The translations under genes were made by a program, and so were the position numbers. Positions 17,401-24,923 of a stretch of 64,000 bases of DNA are shown in pieces. Where the stretch lies: positions 55,424 through 119,423 of the forward strand of contig NZ_BAFW01000033.1 in NCBI RefSeq assembly GCF_000308535.1, in the 5' to 3' direction. Below the pieces are notes generated by a model. The model did not search any database. It was not told the DNA's origin and saw only the letters and a program-made list of their open reading frames with translations. Origin of the DNA: Nocardia cerradoensis NBRC 101014. GTDB lineage: Bacteria > Actinomycetota > Actinomycetes > Mycobacteriales > Mycobacteriaceae. Each line of letters starts with the position of its first letter. Within the stretch, counting starts at the first letter, position 1.

Positions 17401-17774
17401 CCGGTGTGTCGCCCGGTCGCTATCCCACCGAATTCCTGCGCCCGCGCCTGGACGAACTCGGCGTGGTCGCCGCGAACCGGCTGCTCGCCGTGCCCGACGG
17501 GTCGAAGGTGCTGATCGGCGGCGCGGTGACGCACCGGCAGCGACCGGCCACCGCGTCCGGAGTCACCTTCATCAACCTGGAGGACGAGACCGGCATGGTG
17601 AACGTGGTGTGCTCGGTGGGCCTGTGGCGCCGCTACCGCCGCATCGCCCAGGGCGCTCCCGCACTGCTGATCCGGGGCCGGGTGCAGAACGCCGAGGGCG
17701 TGGTGAGCGTGGTGGCGGAACATCTGCAGCGCATGGACCTGCGGATGGCCTCGAAGTCGCGCGATTTCCGCTGA
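14433..17774 (+). CDS. dnaE2: DnaE2 (ImuC), error-prone DNA polymerase III alpha subunit
   Basis: A 1113-residue C-family polymerase. The start is ATG 14433 (MGWGNGPPTWAEMERVLSGL) with GACGAGG upstream; the frame remains open farther 5' but would run through the LexA box. The PHP domain begins at YAELHTHSAYSFLDGACQP. The palm carries catalytic acidic residues in PPDIDLDIESDRREE and a Gly-rich LCQGRGSAANSAVCY motif; FGFPESHSQSFA is well conserved. A C-terminal OB-fold (GGAVTHRQRPATASGVTFIN) is present. DnaE2 performs damage-induced mutagenic synthesis together with ImuA' and ImuB encoded ~5 kb upstream. A LexA box 20 bp upstream predicts SOS induction. Confidence 0.95.
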   Translation: MGWGNGPPTWAEMERVLSGLPGRGATPPGDGGDSPAWSHTRGEYRAGTRPEASGPLVPYAELHTHSAYSFLDGACQPEEMVEEAVRLGLEALALTDHNGFYGVVRFAEAAAEWGLPTVFGAELSLGESRDAATIFGSAPMDDSQPRTGEPDPSGPHLLVLARGQEGYRRLSREMSAAHMVAGEKGILRYDLDRLAAAADGHWHILTGCRKGHVRRALERGDAEAEAELRRLMDLFGRDRVSVELTHHGVPDDDERNARLIALAARLDVPVIATTAAHFATPAQGRRAMALAAIRARRSLDEIDGWLPPTGGGHLRSGAEMARLFAECPQAVAGAVDLARACAFDLRLIAPELPPFDVPPDHDENSWLRELTLTGARNRYGPPEENPKAYRQIEHELRIITELNFPGYFLVVHDIVHFCKRNDILCQGRGSAANSAVCYAIGITNVDPVANDLLFERFLAPERDGPPDIDLDIESDRREEAIQHVYRKYGREYAAQVANVITYRGKSAVRDAARALGFSPGQQDAFSKQVSRWTGVASETHTDIPDRVLELAGEIEGLPRHLGIHSGGMVICDRPIADVCPVEWARMPGRSVLQWDKDDCAAAGLVKFDLLGLGMLSALHYMIDLVREHKGEVVELHALDLTESAVYEMLARADSVGVFQVESRAQMATLPRLRPRAFYDLVVEVALIRPGPIQGGSVHPYIRRRNGREEVTLDHPALESSLARTLGIPLFQEQLMQMAIDIAGFTPAEADQLRRAMGSKRSPQRMERLRGRFYQGMRDLHGITGELADRIYEKIYAFANFGFPESHSQSFAALVFYSAWFKLHHPAAFCAGLLNAQPMGFYSPQSLVADARRHGVVVHGPDINHSLAGATLEQHGTQVRLGLSTVRHIGDDVAEKIVAARSSGPYRSFLDLTGRVELSVPQAEALATAGALGSIESASGRGLDRRQALWAAGAAAGERADRLPGTGAVTDAPALPGMSELEMAAADVWATGVSPGRYPTEFLRPRLDELGVVAANRLLAVPDGSKVLIGGAVTHRQRPATASGVTFINLEDETGMVNVVCSVGLWRRYRRIAQGAPALLIRGRVQNAEGVVSVVAEHLQRMDLRMASKSRDFR

Positions 17775-17840
17775 ACCGTCGCGGCTACGCTCGTCCCACC
17801 GATCGAACATCCGCAGCGCCCGAAGATCGAGGAGCGACAC

Positions 17841-18071
17841 GTGCCGACCGTGGTCCGCGCGACCATCAAACCCAACAGCCGCAAGGGCCCACTCGTCGAG
17901 ACCCTCGACGACGGCACCCTACAGCTGTACGTGCGCGCCCCCGCGGTGGAGGGCAAGGCCAACAAGGCCGCGATCGAACTTCTCGCCGAGCACTACGGTG
18001 TGCCCAAGTCGGCCGTCCACCTCACCGCGGGCGCCACCTCCCGCTTCAAACGCTTCGCGATCGACATCTGA
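17841..18071 (+). CDS. DUF167 (YggU-like) protein
   Basis: A 76-residue protein starting at GTG 17841 with GAGGAGCGACAC upstream. It shows the family pattern: a beta-rich N-terminus (TVVRATIKPNSRKG), the invariant VRAPAVEGKANKAAIELLAE motif and LTAGATSRFKRFAI. The biochemical role of DUF167 is undefined. It lies about 66 bp after dnaE2 and converges with trmL. Confidence 0.85.
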   Translation: MPTVVRATIKPNSRKGPLVETLDDGTLQLYVRAPAVEGKANKAAIELLAEHYGVPKSAVHLTAGATSRFKRFAIDI

Positions 18072-18095
18072 GGCGCCCGACGGCAGGCCGTTGCG

Positions 18096-18560
18096 CTACA
18101 CGGCTCCCGGGAACCCCAGCTGCCGCCATGCCTCGTACACCGCGACCGCCGCGGCATTGGACAGGTTCATCGAGCGGCGGCCCGGCAGCATGGGGATGCG
18201 CAGCTGGTCGGTGATGTGCGGGTCGGCCAGGACCTCGTCCGGGAGGCCGGTCGGTTCCGGACCGAACAGCAGGACGTCACCGGCACGGTAGGCGATGTCG
18301 GTGTTGTGCGTGGTCGCCTGGGTGGTGAAGGCGAAGACGCGCTCGGGACGCAGGGACTTCCATGCGGCGGAAAGGTTTTCGTGCACGGTCACCACCGCGA
18401 GATCGTGATAGTCCAATCCGGCGCGGCGCAGCTTCGGCTCCGACAGATCGAATCCGAGCGGCTCGATCAGATGCAGCTCGCACCCCGTGCCGGCCGCCAG
18501 ACGGATCGCATTGCCCGTATTCGGTGGGATGCGCGGTTCGAAGAACACCAGCTTGAGCAC
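18096..18560 (-). CDS. trmL: tRNA (cytidine(34)-2'-O)-methyltransferase TrmL (SPOUT family)
   Basis: A 154-residue protein with the small size and motifs of TrmL/YibK: LVFFEPRIPPNTGNAIRLAA near the N-terminus, HLIEPLGFDLSE, and the C-terminal knot motifs LLFGPEPTGLP and RIPMLPGRRSMNLSNAAAVA. It methylates the wobble nucleotide ribose of tRNA-Leu isoacceptors using SAM. I place the start at GTG 18560, where homology begins; the frame is open upstream to 18632 but that part has no family similarity. Confidence 0.9.
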   Translation of the reverse strand: MLKLVFFEPRIPPNTGNAIRLAAGTGCELHLIEPLGFDLSEPKLRRAGLDYHDLAVVTVHENLSAAWKSLRPERVFAFTTQATTHNTDIAYRAGDVLLFGPEPTGLPDEVLADPHITDQLRIPMLPGRRSMNLSNAAAVAVYEAWRQLGFPGAV

Positions 18561-18649
18561 ACCGAGACGGTACCCGCCCCACACGAATGGCACGCGTCGC
18601 CGCCCCTGCTCTCGGTGGCGGCACGACCGCACATGCGAGAATCGCAGCC

Positions 18650-18967
18650 GTGACCGACGTGCCGACCACCCACCCGCAGCATTCCAGTCCGGCGAGCCGC
18701 TTCTTCCAGGTTCATCTGCCGATGCTGCTGGTCGTCGTGGTGCTGCTGGTCGCGGTGGTTTTCCTGGCGCAGGACCGGTGGCGGCGCGGTGCGTTCTTCA
18801 TCGGCGGTGCGACGCTGCTCGCGGCCGCGTTCCGGTTGTGCCTGCCGTCGGCGCGGGTCGGGCTGCTGGCGGTGCGCAGCCGTCCGTTCGACATCGGCGC
18901 CTATACCGTGCTGGGCGGCGCGATCATCGTGCTCGCGGCCACCATCAGCAGCCTCGGCGTCGGCTGA
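18650..18967 (+). CDS. DUF3017 small membrane protein
   Basis: About 105 residues from GTG 18650 (MTDVPTTHPQHSSPASRF). Three hydrophobic helices are visible: LPMLLVVVVLLVAVVFLAQ, a middle segment around FFIGGATLLAAAFRL, and GAYTVLGGAIIVLAATIS. The intervening RWRRGAFFIGG and LPSARVGLLAVRSRPFD motifs fit DUF3017, a family restricted to actinobacteria and often found beside folD or metX. The function is unknown. The stop codon lies inside a 15-bp direct repeat that fills the gap to metX. Confidence 0.8.
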   Translation: MTDVPTTHPQHSSPASRFFQVHLPMLLVVVVLLVAVVFLAQDRWRRGAFFIGGATLLAAAFRLCLPSARVGLLAVRSRPFDIGAYTVLGGAIIVLAATISSLGVG

Positions 18968-19003
18968 ACTCGCGTCGTCTGAACTCGCGTCGACTGAACT
19001 CGG
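18964..19003 (+). repeat. 15-bp direct repeat, about 2.7 copies, at the DUF3017 stop codon
   Basis: The unit CTGAACTCGCGTCG(T/A) occurs twice in full and once partially as CTGAACTCGG. Each copy carries TGA in the DUF3017 reading frame, so the gene ends on the first of three successive in-frame stops. The array lies between convergent DUF3017 and metX. Confidence 0.9.
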
Positions 19004-19012
19004 AGGACGGAT

Positions 19013-20179
19013 TCAGGATTCGCGGGCGTCCTGCGCGGCGCGCGCCAATTCCATCGTCTGCTCCAGCAATTTGCCGATGGCCTCGATCTCGGTGAGGAAA
19101 CCGTCGTGGCCGTCGCGCGAGTGCACGACTTCCAGACCTTTGCAGCCGGGCAGCAGATCGGCCAGTTCCTGCTGGGTCCGCAACGGATACAACCGGTCCG
19201 AGTCCACGCCACCGACCACGCACGGCACCGGGGTGGCGGCCAGCGCGGCCTCGATGCCGCCGCGTCCGCGGCCGACGTCGTGCCGGTTCATGGCCTCGGT
19301 CAGCAGCACGTAGGTGGCCGCGTCGAACCGTGCGACCAGCTTTTCGGCCTGATGCTCCAGATAACTCTGCACCGCATAACGGCCACCGTCCCAAGGGTTT
19401 TCGTCGCCCTGCGCGGTGTTGGCGAACCGGTGGTCGAGTTCGAATTCGGTGCGATATGTCAGATGCGCGATCCGGCGCGCGATGCCCAGCCCGGCCAGCG
19501 GCCGGCGGCCGGTGCCGTGATAGTCGCCGTCCTGCCAGTCCGGATCCGAGGTGATCGCGGCGATCTGGGTGGTCTGGGTGCCGATCTGATCCGCGGTGGC
19601 GCGGGCGCCGACCGCCAGCACCAGGGCCGCGTCGACACGATCGGGGTATCCGACCATCCATTCCAGCACCCGCATGCCGCCCATCGAACCGCCGACCACC
19701 GCGGCGATGCGGGGGAGTCCGAGCAGGTCCAGCAGCGCCACTTCGGCGCTCACCTGGTCGCGGATCGAAATCTCCGGAAAGCGTGCCCCCCAAGGCTTTC
19801 CGTCCGGCGCGAGGGACGAGGGGCCGGTGCTGCCCTGGCAACCACCCAGAACGTTGGTCGCGATCACGCACCAGCGGTCGGTGTCCAGTGCCGCGCCGGG
19901 CCCGACCAGTCCGTCCCACCAGCCCGGCAGGGCGTGCAGTTCGTCGGGTTGTCCGCAGACGTGGGAATCGCCGGTCAGCGCGTGTTCGACCAGCACCACG
20001 TTGTCCAGGCCGGGGGCCAGTTCACCCCAGCGCTGCACGGCCAGTTCGACACCGGGGACGACCGCGCCGTTCTCGAGGCGGACATCGCCGACCCCGATGA
20101 TTCCCACCGTGCCGTCCGGCGGGGGTAGCAGTGTCGTCGCGCCCGGGCGTGACGTGCTCGATTCGATACTCACGGTCAC
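19013..20179 (-). CDS. metX: Homoserine O-acetyltransferase
   Basis: A 388-residue alpha/beta-hydrolase-fold acyltransferase of methionine biosynthesis, which makes O-acetylhomoserine from homoserine and acetyl-CoA. Motifs seen: [15 protein letters not shown], the oxyanion region [15 protein letters not shown], nucleophile elbow [13 protein letters not shown] (Ser), and C-terminal [11 protein letters not shown] with the catalytic His. GTG 20179 is preferred because it overlaps the stop of the short upstream ORF as GTGA; GTG 20173 is an alternative. The upstream SAM-IV riboswitch implies repression when S-adenosylmethionine is plentiful. No metY/metZ gene is adjacent, although it is commonly the partner. 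Confidence 0.93.
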   Translation of the reverse strand: MTVSIESSTSRPGATTLLPPPDGTVGIIGVGDVRLENGAVVPGVELAVQRWGELAPGLDNVVLVEHALTGDSHVCGQPDELHALPGWWDGLVGPGAALDTDRWCVIATNVLGGCQGSTGPSSLAPDGKPWGARFPEISIRDQVSAEVALLDLLGLPRIAAVVGGSMGGMRVLEWMVGYPDRVDAALVLAVGARATADQIGTQTTQIAAITSDPDWQDGDYHGTGRRPLAGLGIARRIAHLTYRTEFELDHRFANTAQGDENPWDGGRYAVQSYLEHQAEKLVARFDAATYVLLTEAMNRHDVGRGRGGIEAALAATPVPCVVGGVDSDRLYPLRTQQELADLLPGCKGLEVVHSRDGHDGFLTEIEAIGKLLEQTMELARAAQDARES

Positions 20180-20415
20180 CGTGCCGTCACCACGTCGAGC
20201 CGTGCCACGCGATCGATCCCCGTCACCCGCATCGGCCCGCGGACCTGCCGGAACGCGGCGCCGGCGGCCGCCGGGTCGGCGCACGGCGAGAGCGCGCGCG
20301 TGGTCGAGGCGGTACGGAGGGCTGGGGCACACACATCCCCGATGGTAGCGATACGGCTGTGCCGCTCCGCCGCCTCCACGGACTTGCCGACGATGGGCAC
20401 GGTGGACTCGCTCAC
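20176..20415 (-). CDS. Short unrecognised ORF between the SAM-IV riboswitch and metX
   Basis: The ORF encodes 79 residues starting at GTG 20415 behind AGGAGCTACAA, and its TGA overlaps the metX GTG (GTGA). The predicted protein ([20 protein letters not shown], ending [11 protein letters not shown]) has one Cys in DVCAPA and one in SPCADP, no signal peptide and no motif I recognise. It occupies the position where mycobacteria carry the O-acetylhomoserine sulfhydrylase gene. It may be a genuine small protein, or a leader cistron that passes riboswitch control on to metX by translational coupling. Function unknown. Confidence 0.6.
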   Translation of the reverse strand: MSESTVPIVGKSVEAAERHSRIATIGDVCAPALRTASTTRALSPCADPAAAGAAFRQVRGPMRVTGIDRVARLDVVTAR

Positions 20416-20428
20416 TTGTAGCTCCTGA

Positions 20429-20540
20429 CAGTCGCGCTTGCTCTCGGCTTTCGAGAGCCCGGTCAATCACCCGGAGCACCCCACCGCAACTGGAGGGTTG
20501 CCGGCCAGCGAGCCGGGGCTTGGCGCTGGCACTCATGACC
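20429..20540 (-). promoter_or_regulatory. SAM-IV riboswitch controlling metX
   Basis: On the minus strand the segment starts GGTCATGAGTGCCAGCG and continues through AAGCCCCGGCT, CTGGCCGGCAACCCTCCA, GCGGTGGGGTGC and CCGGGTGATTGACC, ending in a hairpin (GCTCTCG...CGAGAGC) and CAAGCGCGACT. This matches the actinobacterial SAM-IV aptamer closely, as I recall it from the mycobacterial example upstream of methionine genes. The Shine-Dalgarno AGGAGC follows about 5 bp after the aptamer, pointing to translational control of the short ORF and, through overlap, metX. A TACCAT at 20554-20549 is a possible -10 element. Confidence 0.92.
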
Positions 20541-20851
20541 TGTCGTGGATGGTAACAATCGGTCACGACCGGGGCGAGGGTTGGGCTCGGCCGATTCGAG
20601 GCGGACGTTCGCGGCGTATGTCCGTTTCCCCGCCGATCGCATCGGGCCGGTGTGACGTGGGTAGCTCTCAATGGGACCGCCCCTGTCAGTGAGACCCAGC
20701 GCACCAGTACGCTTGTCTTGTTTAGCACCAGGCGTCTCGTGGACAACGCGGGGCGTATACGTTGTCTGTTGAACAGCTGGGGTCCGCTCACAAGCGTGCT
20801 CGCCTGGCCGTGCAATGGGAGCACACCTTCCTTAGGAGGACACGAAGATCC
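20541..20851. other. Divergent upstream region of icd and the SAM-IV leader
   Basis: About 310 bp separate the riboswitch start from icd. It must hold both divergent promoters. A TACCAT element faces the riboswitch; I see no unambiguous -35/-10 pair for icd. The strong TTAGGAGGA at 20834-20842 is the icd ribosome-binding site. No gene is supported here. Confidence 0.5.
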
Positions 20852-22069
20852 ATGTCCAAGATCAAGGTTGAAGGGACCGTCGTCGAACTCGACGGCGACG
20901 AGATGACCCGGATCATCTGGCAGTTCATCAAGGACAAGCTGATCCATCCGTACCTCGATGTGAACCTCGAGTACTACGACCTCGGCATCGAAACCCGCGA
21001 CAAGACCGATGACCAGGTCACCGTCGACGCGGCCAACGCCATCAAGAAGCACGGTGTGGGTGTCAAATGCGCCACCATCACCCCCGACGAGGCACGTGTC
21101 GAAGAATTCGGCCTCAAGAAGATGTGGCGTTCGCCGAACGGCACGATTCGTAACATTCTCGGCGGCACCATTTTCCGCGCGCCGATCATCATTTCCAATG
21201 TTCCGCGTCTGGTTCCCGGCTGGACCAAGCCGATCATCATCGGCCGTCACGCCTTCGGTGACCAGTACCGCGCCACCGATTTCAAGGTGCACCAGGCCGG
21301 CACCGTCACGATTCAGTTCACCCCGGAGGACGGCTCCGAGCCGATCGTCCACGAAGTGGTGAAGATGCCCGAGGACGGCGGCGTCGTCATGGGCATGTAC
21401 AACTTCAAGAAGTCGATCGAGGACTTCGCGCGGGCGTCGCTGAACTACGGCCTGCAGCAGAACTACCCCGTCTACATGTCGACGAAGAACACCATCCTGA
21501 AGGCCTACGACGGCATGTTCAAGGACACCTTCCAGGAGATCTTCGAGACCGAGTTCAAGGACGAGTTCGCGGCCGCCGGACTGACCTACGAGCACCGGTT
21601 GATCGACGATATGGTCGCCTCCGCGCTGAAGTGGGAAGGCGGCTACGTCTGGGCCTGCAAGAACTACGACGGCGACGTGCAGTCCGACACCGTGGCGCAG
21701 GGCTTCGGTTCGCTGGGCCTGATGACCTCGGTGCTGCTCACCCCGGACGGCCGTACCTGTGAGGCCGAGGCCGCGCACGGCACGGTGACCCGCCACTTCC
21801 GTCAGCACCAGCAGGGCAAACCCACCTCCACGAACCCGATCGCCTCGATCTTCGCGTGGACGCGGGGTCTGGCCCATCGCGGCAAGCTGGACAACACCCC
21901 CGAGGTCATCGGCTTCGCGCAGACCCTCGAGGACGTCGTCATCAAGACCGTCGAGAGCGGCCAGATGACCAAGGATCTGGCGCTGCTGGTCGGCGGCAAC
22001 CAGGGCTATCTGACCACCGAGGAGTTCCTCGGCGTGCTCGATGCGAATCTGGCGCGCGAACTGAGCTGA
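20852..22069 (+). CDS. icd: NADP-dependent isocitrate dehydrogenase (homodimeric type)
   Basis: A 405-residue enzyme that converts isocitrate to 2-oxoglutarate with NADPH formation. It starts [20 protein letters not shown] behind TTAGGAGGACAC. The order [13 protein letters not shown], the substrate loop [19 protein letters not shown], Mg-binding Asp in [12 protein letters not shown], and [14 protein letters not shown] with [14 protein letters not shown] all fit the eukaryote-like dimeric IDH (Rv3339c/icd1 type) rather than the E. coli or monomeric types. It is transcribed away from metX and followed by a strong hairpin terminator. Confidence 0.97.
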   Translation: MSKIKVEGTVVELDGDEMTRIIWQFIKDKLIHPYLDVNLEYYDLGIETRDKTDDQVTVDAANAIKKHGVGVKCATITPDEARVEEFGLKKMWRSPNGTIRNILGGTIFRAPIIISNVPRLVPGWTKPIIIGRHAFGDQYRATDFKVHQAGTVTIQFTPEDGSEPIVHEVVKMPEDGGVVMGMYNFKKSIEDFARASLNYGLQQNYPVYMSTKNTILKAYDGMFKDTFQEIFETEFKDEFAAAGLTYEHRLIDDMVASALKWEGGYVWACKNYDGDVQSDTVAQGFGSLGLMTSVLLTPDGRTCEAEAAHGTVTRHFRQHQQGKPTSTNPIASIFAWTRGLAHRGKLDNTPEVIGFAQTLEDVVIKTVESGQMTKDLALLVGGNQGYLTTEEFLGVLDANLARELS

Positions 22070-22114
22070 ACGCTCACGACCGGCCGGAATCCGGCGCGGC
22101 CGGTAGACATATCC

Positions 22115-22154
22115 GGGCACCCGCCCCCACCGATCCCGGTGGCCGCGGGTGCCC
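22115..22154 (+). terminator. Hairpin terminator after icd
   Basis: A perfect 10-bp stem (GGGCACCCGC / GCGGGTGCCC) encloses an inner CCACCG/CGGTGG stem, 45 bp after the icd stop. There is no clear U-run, which is common in high-GC actinobacteria. Confidence 0.75.
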
Positions 22155-22238
22155 GAATTGCTTTCCGCACCCATCGGGTGAGTCGAATCACGCCGCCCGC
22201 CGGTATCGCCGCGGCGGCCGCGCGTGTTGGCCACACCC

Positions 22239-23543
22239 ATGGCCGACTCAGCTTCCGTGCGCACCGCACCACCCGTCGACTTCCCGCCGGAGTCACCCGC
22301 GAGTGACGTGTCGTCCCGTGCGCCGCTCGGCTCCGAGGGGGCGCCGCAGACTCGCACCGGTTGGCATATTCCGGCGATGCTCGCGCTGGCGCTCGGCGGT
22401 TTCGGGATCGGCACCACCGAATTCGTCACCATGGGACTGCTGCCCGACATCGCCGCGGACCTGCATGTTTCGGAGCCCACCGGCGGACATGCCGTCTCGG
22501 CGTACGCGCTGGGCGTGGTGGTCGGCGCGCCCGTGATCGCGGCGCTGTGCGCCCGGATGCCGCGCAAGCGCCTGCTGATCGCCTTGATGGTCGCGTTCAC
22601 GGTCGGAAATATCGCCTCGGTGCTGGCCCCGGCGTTCCCGGCTCTGGTCGCGGCCCGGTTCGTCGCGGGCCTGCCGCACGGCGCCTACTTCGGCGTGGCC
22701 TCGCTCGCGGCGGCCTCGCTGGCCCCGGTGGGGCAGCGGGCCAAGGCCGTCGCCGCGGTGATGCTGGGCCTGAGCGCCGCCAATGTGGTGGGCGTTCCCG
22801 CCGCCACCTGGCTGGGGCAGGGCCTCGGCTGGCGCGACGCCTATGTGGTGGTGGCCGTCATCGGGGTGGCCACGGTCTTCGCGATCAGCCGCTTCGTACC
22901 CGATCTGCACGGGGTGCGGGTGACCGATCCCCGCACCGAGCTCACCGCCCTGCGCCGTCCGCAGGTGCTGCTGACGCTGCTGGTCGGCGCGGTCGGCTTC
23001 GGCGGCATGTTCGCGGTCTACACCTACATCACCTCGACCCTCACCGACGTCGCCGGCATGGGACAGGGCCTCGTACCGATCGTGCTGGCGCTGTTCGGCC
23101 TGGGCATGGTCGCGGGCAATATCGGCGGCGGCATCCTCGCCGACCGCGGCGTGGACCGCTCGGTGTTCGTCGCGCTGATCGCGATGGTCGTCATCCTCGC
23201 GGGTTTCGTTGCGGCAGCCCACAACCCGTTCACCGCGGCCGCGGGCGCCTTCCTGGTCGGCGCCTCCGGAGCCGCACTGGCGCCCGGCCTGCAGACCCGC
23301 CTGATGGACGTCGCCCACGACGCCCAAACTCTCGCCGCCGCCCTCAACCACGCCGCATTGAACATCGCCAACGCGGCGGGCGCATGGCTGGGTGGTCTCG
23401 TCATCGCGGCGGGCCTCGGATACACCGCACCGGCCGTCGTGGGAGCGGGGCTGGCTGTGGCCGGGGTGGTGCTGTTCACCATCACCGCGTGGTCGGCCCG
23501 CAGGGTCGCGGGGCACCGCGAGGTTGCTGTAGGGCGCGGCTGA
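22239..23543 (+). CDS. MFS drug/sugar efflux transporter (DHA1, AraJ/Cmr-like)
   Basis: A permease of about 434 residues from ATG 22239 ([12 protein letters not shown]); ATG 22224 is an alternative. After a ~40-residue hydrophilic N-terminus come 12 predicted membrane helices. Helix 1 has [20 protein letters not shown], typical of the DHA1 group, with [12 protein letters not shown] in the first cytoplasmic loop and [20 protein letters not shown] in helix 4. Substrates of this group range from arabinose and purine nucleosides to chloramphenicol, and the sequence does not decide. It stands alone between the icd terminator and the flavoprotein gene. Confidence 0.88.
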   Translation: MADSASVRTAPPVDFPPESPASDVSSRAPLGSEGAPQTRTGWHIPAMLALALGGFGIGTTEFVTMGLLPDIAADLHVSEPTGGHAVSAYALGVVVGAPVIAALCARMPRKRLLIALMVAFTVGNIASVLAPAFPALVAARFVAGLPHGAYFGVASLAAASLAPVGQRAKAVAAVMLGLSAANVVGVPAATWLGQGLGWRDAYVVVAVIGVATVFAISRFVPDLHGVRVTDPRTELTALRRPQVLLTLLVGAVGFGGMFAVYTYITSTLTDVAGMGQGLVPIVLALFGLGMVAGNIGGGILADRGVDRSVFVALIAMVVILAGFVAAAHNPFTAAAGAFLVGASGAALAPGLQTRLMDVAHDAQTLAAALNHAALNIANAAGAWLGGLVIAAGLGYTAPAVVGAGLAVAGVVLFTITAWSARRVAGHREVAVGRG

Positions 23544-23654
23544 ACATCCGGCCGCGCCCTACTCCTGGCAGTGAGAAGCCGCCCCGGCAGATCGCTACGA
23601 TGACGGCGTGCCGCATACCGCTGACCGGACGGTGACCCGACCGCTGCCGAAATC

Positions 23655-24917
23655 ATGAGTGCCGCTGAGGTTTCCGCCGGCGAATTCGACACCGACTTCG
23701 GTGGCTTGCACCGAGCCACACCTCGGGCCGTCCATCGGCTGCCGTCCGCCTTCCCGTCCGCCCTGCTCGGCTCCGGCCGGCCGTTGACGCTGCGGGGCTC
23801 CGGGCATTCCTGCGCGGGACAGACGGTCACCGCCGACGAACTGCTGGTCACGTACGCGCCCGAGAGCGCGACCCGGGAGATCCGGGACCTCGGCGAGGGA
23901 TTGTTCGAGGTCCCGGCGGGTGCGAGCTGGCACGGGCTGGAGCGATATCTGAACCGGCGCGGGCGGGCGTTTCCGGTTCTGCCGAATTATCTGCACATGT
24001 CGGTCGGGGGCACCCTGTCCGTCGGCGGCGCCGGGTCCGAGTCGATCCGATCCGGCTGGCAGCTCGACCAGGTGGAACGCATTCAGCTGATCGACGGAAC
24101 AGGAAGCAGCCGTTGGTGTTCCCGAACCGAACACGCCGAGTTGTTCCGGTTCGCGCTCGGCGGACTGGGCGCCGTCGGCCTGATCGAGCGCGCGGTACTC
24201 CGGACGGTCGAATACGAGCCGCGGATACACGAACATCGGGCCGATCACGCGACGCTAGGCGCACTCGCCGAACACACCGCCCGAGTCGCGCGGGCCGGCG
24301 ACGTCGACTCCTACTGGGGAATGTCCCGGCACGGCCGAATCCGGTCGGTCACGGGATGGCGTGGCGACGGCCCGGCCCGGCCGTGTGACGGCGAGAACTG
24401 CGCCGTCCTCACCGAGTCGCCGATGTGGGAGACCGATCCACATGCCGCACCGCCGCCTCCCGCCGATCGGGGACGGATGTGGGCCGACTACGTGGTACCG
24501 GCCGAACACTGTGTCGCGATGTTCGAAGTCGTTGCGGCGCAGCTGGACCGGGCTCCCTTCGACGATCCCTCGACCATGGTCTACGCGCTGGTCGTGCGCC
24601 GTCCGCCCGACCCGGCCCCCTTCGCCTTCGCGCCCGTCCTCATCGCACCCGTCTCGGTCGGTGTGGGGCTGTACGCCACTGTCGACCGCGATCCGGCCGC
24701 GAAAGCCGATGTCAGGCAGACCTTTCGCGACTTGCAGCGACGCTGTTGCGAGTTGGGCGGCCGCCCGTACCTGTACGGCGTCGTCGACCTCGACGACGCG
24801 AAGACTGCCGGCCTCTACGGCGACGACCTCGACAGGCTCGCCGAACTGCGTGCCTCACTGCGGCTCGGGCACGTCAATGCGAATCTTCCGATCGTGCGAG
24901 CGGCCGAGCGGACCTGA
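23655..24917 (+). CDS. Cytokinin-dehydrogenase-like FAD-linked oxidase
   Basis: A 420-residue flavoprotein of the FAD-binding PCMH (VAO/GlcD) superfamily. LTLRGSGHSCAGQTVTADEL reproduces the GRGHS...GQ motif of cytokinin dehydrogenases, where the His carries covalent FAD. NYLHMSVGGTLSVGGAGSES and FRFALGGLGAVGLIERAVL match the corresponding plant enzyme segments (TVGGTLS..G; LGGLGQFGVI). The C-terminal substrate domain is less conserved. Cytokinin dehydrogenases cleave isoprenoid side chains from N6-prenyladenines. The convergent neighbour, 6 bp away, is a predicted prenyltransferase, so a prenylated substrate is plausible. The family call is firm, the substrate is inferred. Confidence 0.75.
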   Translation: MSAAEVSAGEFDTDFGGLHRATPRAVHRLPSAFPSALLGSGRPLTLRGSGHSCAGQTVTADELLVTYAPESATREIRDLGEGLFEVPAGASWHGLERYLNRRGRAFPVLPNYLHMSVGGTLSVGGAGSESIRSGWQLDQVERIQLIDGTGSSRWCSRTEHAELFRFALGGLGAVGLIERAVLRTVEYEPRIHEHRADHATLGALAEHTARVARAGDVDSYWGMSRHGRIRSVTGWRGDGPARPCDGENCAVLTESPMWETDPHAAPPPPADRGRMWADYVVPAEHCVAMFEVVAAQLDRAPFDDPSTMVYALVVRRPPDPAPFAFAPVLIAPVSVGVGLYATVDRDPAAKADVRQTFRDLQRRCCELGGRPYLYGVVDLDDAKTAGLYGDDLDRLAELRASLRLGHVNANLPIVRAAERT

Positions 24918-24923
24918 GCTCGG

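Noticed and set aside
20180..22600. A very long minus-strand open frame extending upstream of metX across the whole of icd
   Set aside because: It is antisense to the clearly real icd gene, is composed of high-GC shadow codons, and the metX family similarity begins only at about 20179.
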